In this document: positions 1 through 14,400 of the stretch, one piece after another
Numbering within the stretch: position 1 is the first letter of the stretch
How the letters are laid out: each line of letters starts with the position of its first letter
DNA from: Phoebastria nigripes
Lineage: Eukaryota > Chordata > Aves > Procellariiformes > Diomedeidae
DNA: 64,000 bases
Direction of reading: 5' to 3'
Assembly: GCA_035582835.1 (NCBI GenBank)
Contig: JAYKAV010003077.1
Location: 1,034,808-1,098,807, forward strand
Notes under the pieces: generated by a model
The model's input: the letters and a program-made list of their open reading frames with translations, nothing else
What the model was told of the DNA's origin: nothing
The model's database searches: none
Made by a program: the position numbers and the translations under genes

Positions 1-2078
1 AAGTACTCATTTGTCTCTCTTCTTTCCCCTCACCCTTCATCTCAGCCTCCAGAGCTTCCACAAATCAAAGGAAATCTATAGTTTTATTTTTAAATTCGGT
101 GCTTATTAAGTAAAAGGGATAGTGTAATGTCATTATGGATGGCATCCTTTAATACTGCAAAGCAGCAGCTGTTGTTAACCTTCTTTGTTCACAGAGCCCC
201 TGGTTGCTTGCAGGCTGCTGGGCAAACAGAATAGCTGTTAGCTACGTCTTGACTTCTTCACTCAAAGAAAGCAGAAGCCGCCCTTAAGCAGCACAAAGGA
301 TTTAAGTGTCCAATGCATGTTAGTTGGTATTTTGGGAATAAATACAGACCGTCTTGCTAGATGTGCACCACATTGATCTGAATTTGGGTCTGCTCGTTAT
401 ATTATGGAATGGAGCTGTTACTCAACTGCTGTTTTTATCTGCAGTATATCTGCAGATGATAACGAGTGACAGTCTGCTCATGTCAAAATGGTGAATGCTG
501 CCTCTCCTTTCCTTGATTCCTGGTGTGCGTAGTTAGAGGAGACGACCAGAGGATGTGGAAGGAAGAGGAGAAGGTACCTCACGCTTGTATTCTGTCAGAT
601 CACACAGGGAAAAGAGACGGTCTGTGCTTTTATTTTCTTTTCCTAGTATTGCCAAAATACATGTGATACCCTCTTTGCTGGAGTAGGTTTTTTGCAAGCC
701 ATTATATACTGTGCAGCTGCTTGGGTTTTCAGGTACCTTGCTTTGCTCCCTTGTGTATGCATTCATAGGAGCTAGAAACAATCTATTTGACTAGTTTACT
801 CTTTTTCCGCCCTGCAATATTTCCTTCATCCCCTTATGTACTTCTCCACCTATAGACTTGTGTTTCCATAAGTGCACAGTGAGACATAATTCTGCTTTCT
901 GAACTCTGGGTCTTGACTTGTTTTCACGTGTTCCCTATCATAGCCTTCCTCATCAGCAGGTGTCATTGCAACCTCATGACTATGCTTCTATTCCCTGATT
1001 GTTTGAGCCCCAATCCACAATCATTTCGAGTCAGTCNTCCAAATCTTCTAGGGAATATGTTACAGTTTTCCCAGAGGAAAAGTACTCACAAGAAAATTTG
1101 AATGGCACAGATTTTGCACAATGCAGAGCTTCAGCAAGTAAATCCCCATGCCCTGTTCTGGTCCGTTGGGAGCCACGGCTCAAGCTGCTGGAGGGGAGGT
1201 ATACGTTAACTTACTTTCCTAATGCAAACAGGAGTCAGAGAGATCTCCCTCATATTCTTCCTATAGGGCATGCTGAGCTAATGAAACTGATACATCTGGC
1301 TTCATCCTGCTTTTCTAGACCGTATATCTTCTTTAGGAGATCCAACTGCTTATACTGGGAAGAGCAGTCTTGTATCTTCATCTGCTCCCCATGCGTGACG
1401 GCGGGGAGTGCAAGGACCAGAAATCAGGCTCTGAGCAACACTGGGCCCTAAAGGTGCTTATTCCCTTTTTGCTGTAAATGGAAACCAAAATCATGATTCA
1501 CCAACTATTCGTAGAGACCATTTAGACAATGTGAAAACTGTGATTGAAGATCCATTAATTTGAAAGCTTGTATGTGTATTCTGTTTTTTTCATTCTGCAG
1601 CTGTGTCCTGGGATGTCGGGGGAGTAACCTGAGCCAGGTTAATAGGAATCTCCCACTGCCTGAAATAATGCTTTGCTTTTCCGTAGAGTTGCTCTCTGAG
1701 CATTTCGGAGCACAGTGCAAGCATTAATGGTCAAAGCAGTCAGACAATTGAATAAAATTGAATAAAAGCAGGGTCTTAAAGCTAGGGAAACTTAGGCTTG
1801 ACCATGACAAATGAGTTTCTTGAATCCCAGTCTGTTTTCTGCTAGAGTAGCTTTGCTCAACCTGAAGTCTCTAAGACGACAAAGGGGCTCCACAAAACAA
1901 CGGTTAAAAAACGAAGTACAAACACCCCCTTCCCTGTGCACTCAGACACGTTCCTGAAGAAGTGTAGCTATGTGTCTTTGCTTGCTGCCGGTGCCTAATT
2001 AAAATATATGAAATTATAAGACTAAGGTTGCTGTTTTGTAAAACAATATGGTTCTGTTTAAAGAAGCAATAGGTGCTC
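1..2078. other. Unique noncoding DNA, no gene seen
   Basis: This A+T-rich stretch carries only short open frames on both strands, the longest about 150 codons and interrupted by an ambiguous base at 1037. None has a convincing start context, splice sites or protein-like composition. I see no recognisable repeat family. It is most simply intronic or intergenic. Confidence 0.6.
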
Positions 2079-2200
2079 CAGTAGCAGCCTTTTCTTCCCA
2101 GCTGGGGGTGAAAAATAAACTATAATATGGATTAGGATTTTTTTTTTTCCCCTGCCAAAACAGTTTGGTCCTTCAGTGGAAAAAAGGTGGAAAAACATTG
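2079..2200. mobile_element. Possible hAT/Charlie-like DNA transposon remnant
   Basis: The left end begins CAGTAGCAGCCTTTTCTT and the right end reads GGTGGAAAAACATTG. Read inward on opposite strands, these loosely resemble the short terminal inverted repeats of hAT-Charlie elements, which begin CAGTG and are followed by a T-rich run. The interior is only about 120 bp, as in a non-autonomous or internally deleted copy. The flanking 8-mers do not match as a target-site duplication, so the call is weak. A chance A/T-rich similarity is the main alternative. Confidence 0.25.
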
Positions 2201-5200
2201 ACCTAGATCGTCTTTCCTACTTGGCTAAAACTCAGCAGTGCATAATTGTATAAAAATAAGAGCTAAAGGGAGGAAATGATACCAGAAAAGGCTTTTGTTT
2301 TCTTTAATTTAGCTTTAAGGTTAGTGTCCAGTAATTCACCTTGCTTCTTTTTTTGTTCAACAGTAGTCTGCAGTCCTGCTGGATAACCTGTAAGAGGACT
2401 CGTTGCTGCTTTGTTAATTTAAAGGGAGCTGTAATTCAGTAATTTTCATACTGGACTTCACCACAGATAACTGGTAGAATTCATTTTACTTCTTGGCTGG
2501 TTTAATACAATATGTGCTGTGGATCAAGTGTGTAGACGTGCCCAAAATATGTTGCCCTTAACAAAGAGCCTGATTATCGAAACCCAATTACTTTATGAAT
2601 TTGTACGAAGTTGTGTGACGTGCNGCCCCAGCTTACACATACTGCAGTTTCTCTTTCTTGTCTTTTCCTTGGAAAATGTGACCGGCGAGTGGTAATACTG
2701 TTGAATGCTGCTTTTATTAGCAGCAGCTTATGTGGGGATGTTACCCCGTCACTTTGGGTCATCTCTCCCATGTGCTTTGCAACAGTGTTGAAGCCAATGA
2801 ATAAAAACATTCAGGGGGGAACAAGAGTCATTTGTAAGGAGCTATTTGCCTGCCTGCTTTTCAAGGCTGGGTGACTGAAGAAGACTCTAATGCCAGTAGC
2901 GATGTTGAAACACATCAGTCCTTTTTCTGAATTCCTTTTTTCTGGGTCTAAATGTGTTCTGTTATGGAAAAAGAATAGACAGCAAAGCTTGCCGTTGCAT
3001 TGACTGTCCTGGGTAGGAGATAGGAACTACTAAGGGTCTTTTTTTAATATCCATCAGAAAATAGTGCACAAGAATAAAACCTACAACTGAAGAGTTGGTA
3101 TTTGCTTTGCTACAATAAAAAAGTAGTTTAGTTTCTTGGCACAGAGTTTGTGAAGGTGTGGAGGAGTACAGTCTGAAGGACTGCAGCTTTCAAGGCTTCT
3201 GCACTTGCAGAAACAGTACATAGGAGAAGCAAAGCTCGAAAGATATTTTAAAAGTTGTAGTTATTGTAGGGTCTAGCTTATCCAGCAGCACGGCTCGCCA
3301 AGGATGGGAAAAATCATGTTTCCATTTCTTACTTTCAGTGACAGATATTTGAGTCCTAGCACTGAGCGTTTTGGGGTCATGCCCTCAGAGGATGGTGTAG
3401 CTGTTTGCTTAGTAGCTTATTATTTGTGTACTGTACTTTGTGTCTTGTCTAAATGGCGTTGAGGAGATGGCATGGAGGAGCGTGCTCTTTGGGAGACCAA
3501 AACCAGGAGAGAGGACACTGTCTGTCCCACTCTCCTGTCTGCAAGCATGCGTTGGCAGGGGGGGACGACCAGGTTGGAGACCCAGGTAAATTAATTTCTC
3601 TCTGCAGGGGCTTGCAAACCAGTTTTTCCAAGAAATGTGGCCTAGACATCCCCTTAGTCAGGAGTGATCTCAGTCTTCTCTGTCAATGCTGTTTAAATTT
3701 CAATGAATAGTTAAACATGAATTGGAGCATGGGAGTAGGATTTGGGTCTACCCGGCCGTCACACAGCAGGTTGTGCATCAGCAGGGGGGAAAAATCCTGC
3801 CTACAGCCCCTGTTACCTGGCAACATGGAGTGTGATATTGGGATCAATAGACAATTACTTGAACCTACAAACACTCGGTTGTCCTCAGCATAGCTCTGAC
3901 TTCTAGTACAGAGCTCAGTTGCACTGCGACAGCTGCCAGGGAGAACATGCTCATAACCCTCCCCGGGGTGCTGCGGGCATCCCTGGGTGACGGCTGCGCG
4001 TGCAGCCACGTCCCGTGGGGCCCCGCACCGCCAATGACATCTGGAGGGGACCCCCGCGGTGAAATGGAGCCTTGTGAGCTACAGTTCAGAGCCGAAACAG
4101 CATTTCATAGCGGTGCGGGGGGACAGGCAGCGACTTACCGACTGCAGTCGAAACAGCTGAGTTTGCGCCTGTCCATACTTTCCCTGTTAACTCGGCAGCA
4201 AATGGCACAAAGTCCCCTTTTGACCGGTGTCAGTGATATTTGGTGTTGGCTTTCTCAAATGTGTGTCTCTGGAGTCGTTATTTAATTCTTTTTCCGTTCT
4301 ACAACAGGGACCTCCTGGCAGTTCGGTGTCGGGCTATGCCCTGTATCTCAGCGGCATATTCTACATTGGCATAGAGACAGATCCTGATCTAATAATTCAT
4401 ATATTATTCAGTACCCTGAGGTTTAGGGATTAGCCAGGTTATGCAAAAACAATTTTTTTTTTTTTTTCCACAGACTGATTTGCATATTAACTTTCTTGTG
4501 CATTACTGATTCGGTTCTGGTGAACTTCATGCTGTTGCTAGGAGGGATAAGCTATGAGACACTGAAGAATTATTCAAAACGCCTGCAGACGCAGGAAGTT
4601 AATACTGCTCTGGTTTGTGTTTGGACAGCTGTCATGTAATTTAAAAAGACTAGGCACTCTAGAAACTCTAGAAGCTTTTCCTTCAAGAAAACTCTAGGTG
4701 AGTTTTCTTTTAAACTGTATTTTAAAGCCTGAACGGTACCTCTGGTTTTGAATGGCAAAATCCACCATCGCAACGGGAATTGCGGAGTTCCTATGGGACC
4801 TGCACCTGGAAGGGTGCTTTTAGCAGATCTTTCTCTGGAATAGAAATCCACTGGAAAAATTCCATTGTCTTATAAATAAGTGGGAATAGGAGTAATTGAG
4901 TCAGTGTGTAGAGGAAATGCGTTTCCTTTCCAGGCAAACTGTGACTTTATCTAGAAGCTTTCTTCTGTCTTCTTCAATTAATAGGAAAAGGCTTTGCTGC
5001 TTATAAGTATTGGTTACATTTGGTGCACAGCAAATTCTGCCTTTAAAGGGATTCTTGTAGTCAGCTGTCACCTAATTCCTTTATATCATGTTTATGTAAG
5101 AAGGACATGCTATTTTTAGAAACTTAATGTAGATATCAGTATGCTGGGAGATGAGATTGTGCTCGAAGAGAAGGATGTACCAGCAGATTCACTTCGCAGT

Positions 5201-5395
5201 ATAAACAGGGCATTTTTGTGTGGTGTGTCCTGGGAATACCACAAGCGAAAGCACTACCCTAGGCAGGGCAGAGAATTTGTCCACCTGGTGCCTCTCTGAC
5301 CCTCCAGACCCTTTAAACGTTTTTTTTGCACATATACAGCTGTTGGCATCCTACAGAAATTGCAAGATCCTGGTGCTCAAATTTACAAGAGTCCT
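2201..5395. other. Unique noncoding DNA, no gene seen
   Basis: Short overlapping frames occur on both strands, with a slightly GC-richer patch near 3950-4070. No frame has splice sites or a protein I recognise, and no repeat family is evident. Confidence 0.55.
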
Positions 5396-5497
5396 TTTGT
5401 TTGGTTTTTTTTGTGGTTGTTTTTTTGTTTGGGTTTTTTTGTTTGTTTTTGTTTTGTTTTTTTCTTTTTTTGTTTTCTTTTTTTAAAAAAAAAGAAG
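5396..5497 (+). repeat. T/G low-complexity tract
   Basis: About 100 bp of T runs broken by single G or C bases, ending in a short A run near 5485-5495. The phenylalanine-rich frames across it are artefacts of this composition. It could be a degenerate retroposon tail, but no body is recognisable beside it. Confidence 0.8.
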
Positions 5498-8400
5498 AAA
5501 TCGTAACAAATTTGGATTCTCTTTCTTTATGGATCTTGAACTCTTACTGTGCTCTCAGACTGTGTTTTAAACTTTTCTGCCGGGAGAGCTGAAACGTGCT
5601 TTCTGTTGTTGAAATGAGAACAAGCATTCTTGTATGCTCGCAGACTCCAGGAGCCTTCCTTGAAGAAAACCACTAAATATTTTCAGGTTTCAGACAAAGA
5701 GTGGGAATTACCATCTTGGGAACCGTCTGCTTATATAGTGTTCATGCATGAGCTACTTACAGTAGAGATACACCATTTTATTGTCTATGCGCGTGCTGCA
5801 GTATACCATCTCAGATGTGTCATCTTATTTATTTGGTAGTATATCTCTAAAGCATATTTTTATAGATAAGGCAGTACAGGACATCACAGGTGGTATGTAC
5901 ATAAATGTGTTTGGTCTGTGAACAAATACCTTCCAAATGCACTTGCATGCGTGTGTATGTAAGAACAAAGAAGCTCAGAAAATGTGTTTCATGATTTGGT
6001 ATATCCCATTCTTTCCCTCCTCCCTCCCCTGCAGTTGTATAAGTACTTTTGATGGCAGCTGCTGGATTAGACCCAGAAGCTTAAAAGATTAAAGAAACCA
6101 CTAAAAGCAGCTAGGAGGAAGTGAAGGATCCGTTTGTCTGAAGGTTTGTGTTTTCGTACTGCTGGTTGAGAAGAAAATTGCAAACAGGCTCTGCCCTGCA
6201 GCAGAGGACTCGCAGACATCTGGGCGTTGCAGAGGTGCAGTGTCTGGTCCAGCCACGCTCGCCGGGGCCTGCGGGCACAGGAGCGAAAGCTCAGCCTGTG
6301 CCTTGGGACTCGCTGTGTCACGTCCAGGGTGCTGTGGGATGACAGTGACGGTCCCTGTCCTCGTCCCTCCTTGCTGTTGGAGCCCGCAAGCTCATTTAGT
6401 GCTCTGCAACATAGATGTGGAAATCGTTGGCTGTCCGTGGCTTCTTACTGAGCAAGAAGAAACTCTGAAATTGAAACACAATGAATGGCTGAATGAGCAA
6501 CAGGTTTTGCATTGTCACCCTGTATTAAACGGTGCTGCCTGCTGCTGCTTACACTGTCTGTTAAGTTCTACAGTGAGCATTATTTTTAATGAATGTGTTT
6601 CTTGTCCAGGTGGTTCCAGTCAGGTAGAGCTGAGCAGGACACAACATCTTTCACCGAAGTCAGGCTGAAGTCTGATTCTTTGCCCCTATTTCCTCCTTTC
6701 CCCCATCCACCCTCCTTAGCCCCAAACCTAAAAGCAGCTGTTTCAAGAAGTGGTGGTTTTATTTTTTTTTAAAACATGGTCTTTTGCAATGTAAAACATC
6801 TGCTGCTTTCTGGCTGATCCCTAAACACTACTGATGGTGTGTATAATCAAACCGGTGGTCTTGAAGAATGTAAGCCAGTCTTGCCTTTTGTCATTCTAAA
6901 CAAGCAAGTCTGTGCTGAAAAAAGTATCTGGTGTGGATGCAAGACAAGACCCCGGACACCCGAACTGCATTGCTAGGGTAGGAAGAGTGCTGCTGAGCAC
7001 GTTAGGATTATTAACATTAATCTAATCTTCCCGTTTGTCAAACAGATTTTTGAGTACATGGAGACAGTTTACCCAGTTCTTAAGACAGTGCTCCTGGATC
7101 AGCTTGTAGTTTGTTCTGTAATACCATGTGGATTTGCTGGGATTTTCAAGTAAATACATTATGTATATGGCTTACAGATTGCTTAGGCTGTCTGCATCAA
7201 TAATTAAAATGAGGGAGGGGACTATCCTGCAGAGTTTCCCCCTTTCTTTTCTTCATCCTTTTTACATGTCTATTTTTACCTTTGCTCTCTTAGGATCAGG
7301 AAGATAAACCTGTAGCAAGGGAGAGTGTGTCAAAGACAGAGCTGAATGTTTTTCCAGCAGAGATGGGAGCTCGTAGCACATCACTGCAGTGCCAGCTCTC
7401 AGCATCAGCCTGACCTTTGCCATTCTCTTTGCAGACGCTTTGATTCAGACTTGTCAAGAGCTGCCAACTTGTTCTCTTTGCTGTTAAAACAAGCACGCCT
7501 TTTCTACTGAGACAGGACAAAAAGTGTCGCTTTTGAGTCTTGTGGCGAACATGATGCTGTGCTGTTTAGTTGCCCAAAGTAGAGGGAAAAGGTTTGGTTT
7601 GATTTGGTATTGCTGTGGTGGGTGTAACATTGCCTAGATTGAATGGGGCAAGCTTTTGGGCTTGGTTGTTGTGGGTTTTTTAATGGTACTTTGTTTGATC
7701 AAGAGCTTCAATACAAGTTAATACTTAAATTTCCAGTATATCACAAGAATAACTAATTTCTGTTTTATACCTCCATCCTCACCTATCTTGGAAAAGTATA
7801 TGGGGTATTGGAGTTGACGTTTCAAAATACACAGTGCCATCCAGATGCAGACAGACTCTTTTCCTGTGATTTTCTGATGTGGCATTTTTAGTGTCCTGGA
7901 TATGTTGAATTGAAGTGGGAAATTACATCCGGTTAATTGTAAGACTGTCTCTTTCTTGTCTCTGAAATCTCTGCACATCCAGTCACTAACATCTCTACCT
8001 TGAAGTTCAAAATGATAGCCAGTCCTTGCTGGGCATGGTCACAGTCAGCTTCTGTGGTGGGTACAAAGTACAGCAAGACTGTACGGAGCCTAAGACTTGA
8101 ATGCTATTATAAAAAGTGCACTTAATCTGGGAGAGTGACAGTCCTTTCCACACTGACATTACCGCCTAAGAACTAGCAAGAGTTACTTGCCTGTGTTTAC
8201 TTCCCAGCTCGATTTAAACTTAGAGCACGTCCAAAGAAACAGAGAAACTGCCAAGGAGGTGTTGATCTGATGGAATGGCTGGACGTCCTTGCTCAGCTTA
8301 GCGTGCGTGCACAGCAGTCCCGGCTTTGGCCTGAGCTAATTTCCCAGCCTGCGTGTGAGGTACAACATACAGCGCTTGCTGTCGTTGTGCGTTGTGGGAC

Positions 8401-11400
8401 TGCTGAAGCTTTTGCTATGGAGATTTTCATACCGTAGCTGGGAGCATGAGCATTTGGGCAACTTCCAAATGCACGCACCCAGTGCTGTTACAGAATAAGT
8501 AAGACCAATTTCAATTTTGTCACTACAGATGAACAATCACACGGTATGCTGTGCTTGGTGTAAAGACGGTTTGGTGTTGCATGTACCAGTACCTGGTACC
8601 TTCCACGTGTTGGGAACCCGGGTGGAAGGTGTTACAGAGATAGAGCAAACTTGTCCAACATTATTGGGGTTTTTTCATATCTGGCTGAAGAACAAGGATG
8701 CAGTTCAGTGTCAATAGCCTATGTAATCTTTGACTGCTTTTTGAGATGGCTCATTAGGATGATTTCTTGGCTGGAAACTTTGGAATTGGCCTGAGATCAC
8801 CAAGTCATGGGCTGTGAAAGAGCCGTTAAATAATCACAGCTATCTTATCTGTCCTGGACCATGCCCTGCCCAGCAGCCTGGAGAGGAACTGCTGGCACAC
8901 TGCATTGCCGGCTGCAGTGAAGTGTAGCGCGTGGTGCATAATCTCGGGTACTGTTGTGTTGCACTGCCTACACCGCTCTCTTTCCAGTTTCAGTTTACTT
9001 GTTTTAAGGCTCTTTATAGTGTACTCTGCCTATGTAAGTTTAGCTCTGATTGTGGAATTGCATGTGGAGATCTGATGCCATCGACAGCTTCATTTGTCCA
9101 TGTTACAGTTAAGGACCTTAGGAGCCAAGTACCTGTGTTGGCATCGCTCTATCTGGGTTGCTCTCCCTTTTCATGCAAAGGGGCAGTTTTGTGTGTTTCT
9201 TATGTATGAAGACAGCAGTTAGGTGCTCTATGGAAATCCCCAGTGCTCTAAGAAAAGTTTAAGTCTTGATTAACTTCTCCAAATATACCTGAACTTACAG
9301 TGGACACTGTAAAAGCAAGCCAACAACTGCTATATGCTAACATAACTGCTTATTTGCAAGAATTTTGCAGTCTGAGTATAAGAAATGCCACAAGTTCTTC
9401 CCAGAGGTGCTGGTACTACAGCTCAATGCACAAAGCCGTTCATTTTTCTCTCTCTCTTTTTTTTTTTTTTTTTTTTTGAAACCGCCTGTTGCAATATTTC
9501 TTAGCTCTTCTCAAGTAGTTAAAGTTGGGGATTTTTTAGGCAGGTATTCATAAGCACTGAGAAAGTGTAATGCCTTATTTGCTACTTTAAACTCACTAAG
9601 GTTCAGAGTAATTTTAGCAGCAATACAGTTCCTCTGGATAAGTTAAGAACTGCGTCGCTCTCCACGTACAGTGCCTAGCATCGTGCAGTCCTGCTCATGG
9701 AATACAAACTCCGGGTGCCGATGTAATACAGATGTTAGTCAGAATTTACAGTAGTTGAACTGAGCTTGGAATTTAGCTGAAGGGACTGAAATGGAGCATT
9801 AATCAAACACCACAATTACTGAGCCGCACTTTCTGCATTAAAGTAAACTGATGTAGAAGATGCATTATACCCCTAACATCTCAATGTAAAGTAAGCTGTG
9901 CCATGAGAACATGGTAACATAGTCATTAGCCTTTACCTTTGGCTGTCTGAGTAAGGGAAAGGGTTATATAGATGTTAGTCTGCTTTCAGAAAGAGGATTT
10001 AGGGAAAAAAAAAAAAAAGAAGAGAGGGGAAAAAAAAGCTGGCTCTTCTTAATAAACTAGTGTAATTACAGATCTGTTTAAGTGGAGGCATATGATACGT
10101 ATGTTTGTGACAATTTTCCAGAGGTATGGTTTGGCTACTGCTAAATAACCAGGCTCATTTTCCCATAATGCAAATGTTATTCACAAACTATTACCATAAT
10201 CGATGCACCGAGCCACTGTAGAGTAAATAATGTGTTGTGTGTGGGAAGCAAACTAGAAGTCAATGAATATTAAAGAACAAAATCTCATTTTTTAAAGGGA
10301 AACTTCACAAGAATTAGAATTACTTTGAAAATCAAATGGCAATGCAAGTTCAAATCGACTGGTTGTTTTTTAGTTATGTATACATGCACATGCATAAACA
10401 CGCGCACTTACGGGCTGTGGTCTCCAGTCTGGTTTAGCTGGGGTCTTTTTTCTGCTCAGTGAGTATGAAGCATCCTCAGACGTGATCAAAGCAGCGTGGT
10501 GCATGGGAACCGTCAGGTAATATCCAGTGTCCTGGGAACTTCCCAGAGAAGTGGGTTATCAACACACTAGACCTCTTGGCAGTGAAAGAAATAAGGACCT
10601 TTCAGGGTGTTTTCTGTTGGGTGAAGGGGAGCTGGGACTGGTAACCCCATGTTTGGGGAGATAGCGGTTGTTTCTTTGTCTCTGCCTTCCCGAACCGTGC
10701 TGGGGTACTCATTCTGTGTAACACAAGAATAATTTTGAATCATGCAAAAACCATGGCAGGGATCACATTAGGTTTATAGGTTGTTACGCTTGCGATGGCA
10801 GAGTGTGAGTGGACTGCCTGGAGGCTGCCCTGGTTGAGATCTGTGACCTGCTGGTGTGCTGGGCACGGCTGCGTGGACCTCACAGCGTATGGGAGGACAA
10901 GGCTTTTACAGTTACTCCGTTAGTCCTTGATCACTGTCCCTGTGCACAGCCTTATGCCTCGGTAAGTCTTAATTAGGTTATAGCACTTATTGCTGAGGTG
11001 CAAATTACCCTGTATCCATTGCTGAATGCAGGAGCTATGGGCACTGCAGGCTTATCTATGCTGGTATGGATTTTTAGAGTAAAACGTTTTGATGAATAGG
11101 ACTTGATTTAACTGTGGGCATTAGTGCCCTGCCATCTAATCCCTTTTTATCTTCAAAGGGAACGTCCGTAAGTGCTTAAATGTATATAGGTACATTGCAT
11201 GGAAAGGTTTTGTTTTTTTCATGCGTTGCTTTACCTTTTTTCCCCCTGGATATATTGCTCCCTCATCCCTGTTCCATGTGTAAATGAGGGAGATATGTAC
11301 AGACAACTATATAATGTATTGCAGAGCTGTGTTCCAGTAGGATGAAATGATGGAGTGTCACAGAAATCACTGCTTTCTGCATTTGAGAATTGTGTCATTT

Positions 11401-14400
11401 CAAACGCTTTTGGGTACTGGTGTGTTCTCAGAAGTGAACTTTTCTCCAGGTAATAAAACCCTGGTCAAATACCGCTATAGCTCTAGAAACCAGAAAGCCA
11501 GGGAACAAAATTCAGAAGCATTGTGTAGGATTGCAAAAGCATCATTTGATCTTTTAATTTCATAAGCCGTTTTGTCCAGATGGCAATTATTGTTATTTTT
11601 TTTTAATTACAGATTATAGTACTGCACCTTCTTTTTCAGAGAGATTAGAAAGACATTTTAAGCAACCTTTGCCTCCCATTGCTGAAGATGCTCGCACATG
11701 ACTTTCTGACACAGTTACATATATATCGTATAACATCAGTAGCTTTCCTTATTGTAACCTGATATAACTCCATGTGGCAGAAGTAACATATTGTGAGCCT
11801 AGCTCTTGTGCGCCAGGCTTATGGGCTGTCCTTCTTCTGTCTCAGTCTGTCCCTTGCAGATTGTAAACCACTAGCAAATGCCTGTTTCTTGTCCTCTGTG
11901 GACTGTATCGAGGTGTCTTTGAACCTTTCAGTCTTCTGTGGTTGTGCCTCCTAGCCATAATTTCACCTAGAAAGCTGAGCACGTGCCCGAGCTGGGTTAC
12001 CACACACCATAACTCATTACAAATTGGCACTTCGCTGGGGGAGATATAGTACTTCAAACTGCTTTTCTCAAGTTAACGTGTACTCTTTCTCTTTGAATCA
12101 GGCAGCCTTACTTACTAGATTTTATCCTACTCCTAGGGAAAAGCAACTATAAGACCTGGTAGGTCTTACAACAGGCAAGGAAAATGTTACTTGCACCTCT
12201 CAGTCATTGCAAAAAAAAAAAAAATCTTTCCGTAAAGCAGGGCTGCTGGAGGGCCGTAGGGGTGGCGTTGGTCTCCTGGACTGCTTCGTCCTGCCTCTTG
12301 TCTGCCTGAAATGGTGCCAGTCCCGGGAACTTGGATACACCAGACACGGGATGCAGCTCATTCTGTACCTGCTCTAAGTGGATGTTAAAGCATAAGAGCT
12401 CTCGGGTAGTGCCAGCCCGCATTGGGTTCAAACCAGTGACCTAGAGAGTTTCTTTTTAAAACGTGCACAGAAGTACAAATTGACAGCAGCATGTTTATGA
12501 TGAGATTTTCGGCAGCACTCAAGATGAAGGAGCAGATGGTGTTGATGGGAGAGCAGGGTTATAAGGTACAGGATGGGATTGTTATCATGTTAATAACAAG
12601 ACAGCAAATCCCACAGTGCTTTCTATTAGCCTGAAAGATGATAGTTCCCTGTTGGCCGTCATGCGAGTCAGAAATGTCTGGTAACGCTGGCTCCAGGAGG
12701 CTGTGGACGCCTTGTTAGTTCATCGTGTTGGTTCTGAGGTGTAGCCATCGATTTGTTTGGGTTTGGTCATTCTCACTCCTTTCCTTGCTATCCATGTCCT
12801 GGGCAGCCTTTTAGGGTGTAAAGGAATTTGAAGACAGAGCTGGTGTAATTCTGGGTTACTTCTAAAACAGAAATACGGTTATGGAATATGGATACTTTGA
12901 AGTGAACCTGGTATTTGCAAGTTTAAAGCTCAGGAAGTTCTGGGCACGTTGGAAGGCAGACAGATGGAGCTTCAGCACTTGCACTTCATTTAAAGTAATC
13001 CATATTACTCTGCAGTTCTCTGAACTTGGGGAAAAACTTTCTCTTTTAGTCGGCTTGCAGATCCCACAGGCTTTGCTCTCAGCTTCAGAAATCTTCCAGG
13101 GATCACTGCTTTGGCTGCAACATTAGGAGCCATTCTGAACTGTGAAGAACATTTCAAAATCCTTTTTGTTTATACTCATTCCAATTTGCCTTTTTCTTTT
13201 CACAGACTAATTATAAAAATTGCTGTAAACGTTTTCTGGAGATGGGATCTTCCTATTTGTCTAAACTTTGTGCTTGTTGTTTATGTCCTATTTTTTTCAA
13301 CATCCCCACACTTCACTCTGTTGGGAAGTGTGAAAGCTATTATGGTAATAGGGAGTGAGATGATTTTCTGCTCTCATAGTGCCAAGGAGGTAAGAATGGA
13401 TGTAATTAATCTTGGATGTAGTCCTTGCTGCAAATACATCATCTTGCTTTAGCCTCCCTGCACACATAGATATGTGCGCAGAGGTTCATTTTGCTTGGGA
13501 TAAGGGTCAGTGCTCTTGACTTACTCAGGGATCAGCGTAGCTTGGCTCCACCACGTGCCCTTGCAAGTGGGTTCTTGGGGATGTTTATACTGCGGGCACG
13601 TACAAGGTGAAATAGTGCCTGGTTTGCTCCTTCCCTCCCTCCCACGTGGCACCAAGAAAATGTTGGTCTGACTTGACAACGTAGGTGGAGGCAAAGAGAA
13701 GAGGAGGAGGTATAGCCTGCTTTTAGGCGACTTAACAATCAAATTGGTACTACTCACTGTTTGGTTTGCTTGCATTAGTGTATGATTAGCTTTGTCATGG
13801 GGGATTATTGAAATGAACATGGATCGGTATCTAAATATACATTAGGGTGTATTAAAAGGCTTAGAACCAATGGTCTGTTAAAAAGGAGGTTATTTCAATT
13901 CCTCTGTACGCTGTCTCACATTTAAAATGGTGTTTTAGAGAATGACAAAATCTGCTGAATAAATCAAAAGGTGTTTATTCTGGGAGAATTGCAAATATTC
14001 TATCAAAATATAGTTCCCTTTAGGAGAGTATAGAAAGCCAAGTCTGGATTTTGGCTGTACAAACTTAGAATCTGAATAGTACATTATTTCATGTTATTGA
14101 TGGATGTTTGAAAGAGAAGGTGTGGGATAACAAGAGTTTTGGAGGTTAATACTACAGCACGTTTAGGGATGAATTCCTATCCAAGGTATTGTTTGTCTGG
14201 CAGCATGTCCCTAACAAGTGAAGATGAATTGGCAAAACAGAAGTAAAGCTGTTGTGTGATGCACCATATAGACAATAACTCTATAAAATACGAAACTCAA
14301 ATAAATACATTTCAGACAAAGCGCTGACACTGTAGGTTTTGAAATAAATGGTGTATTTTGCTCAACTGCAAAGATGAATGCAGTGTTGAAAATTAAGCTG

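Noticed and set aside
10949..10970. CAG...GTAAGT pair suggesting a tiny exon
   Set aside because: It would bound an exon of about 12 nt with no support. Isolated donor matches are expected by chance in 64 kb.
12415..12450. tRNA-like B box (GGTTCAAACC)
   Set aside because: No A box at proper spacing and no cloverleaf arms, so neither a tRNA gene nor a clear tRNA-derived SINE is supported.
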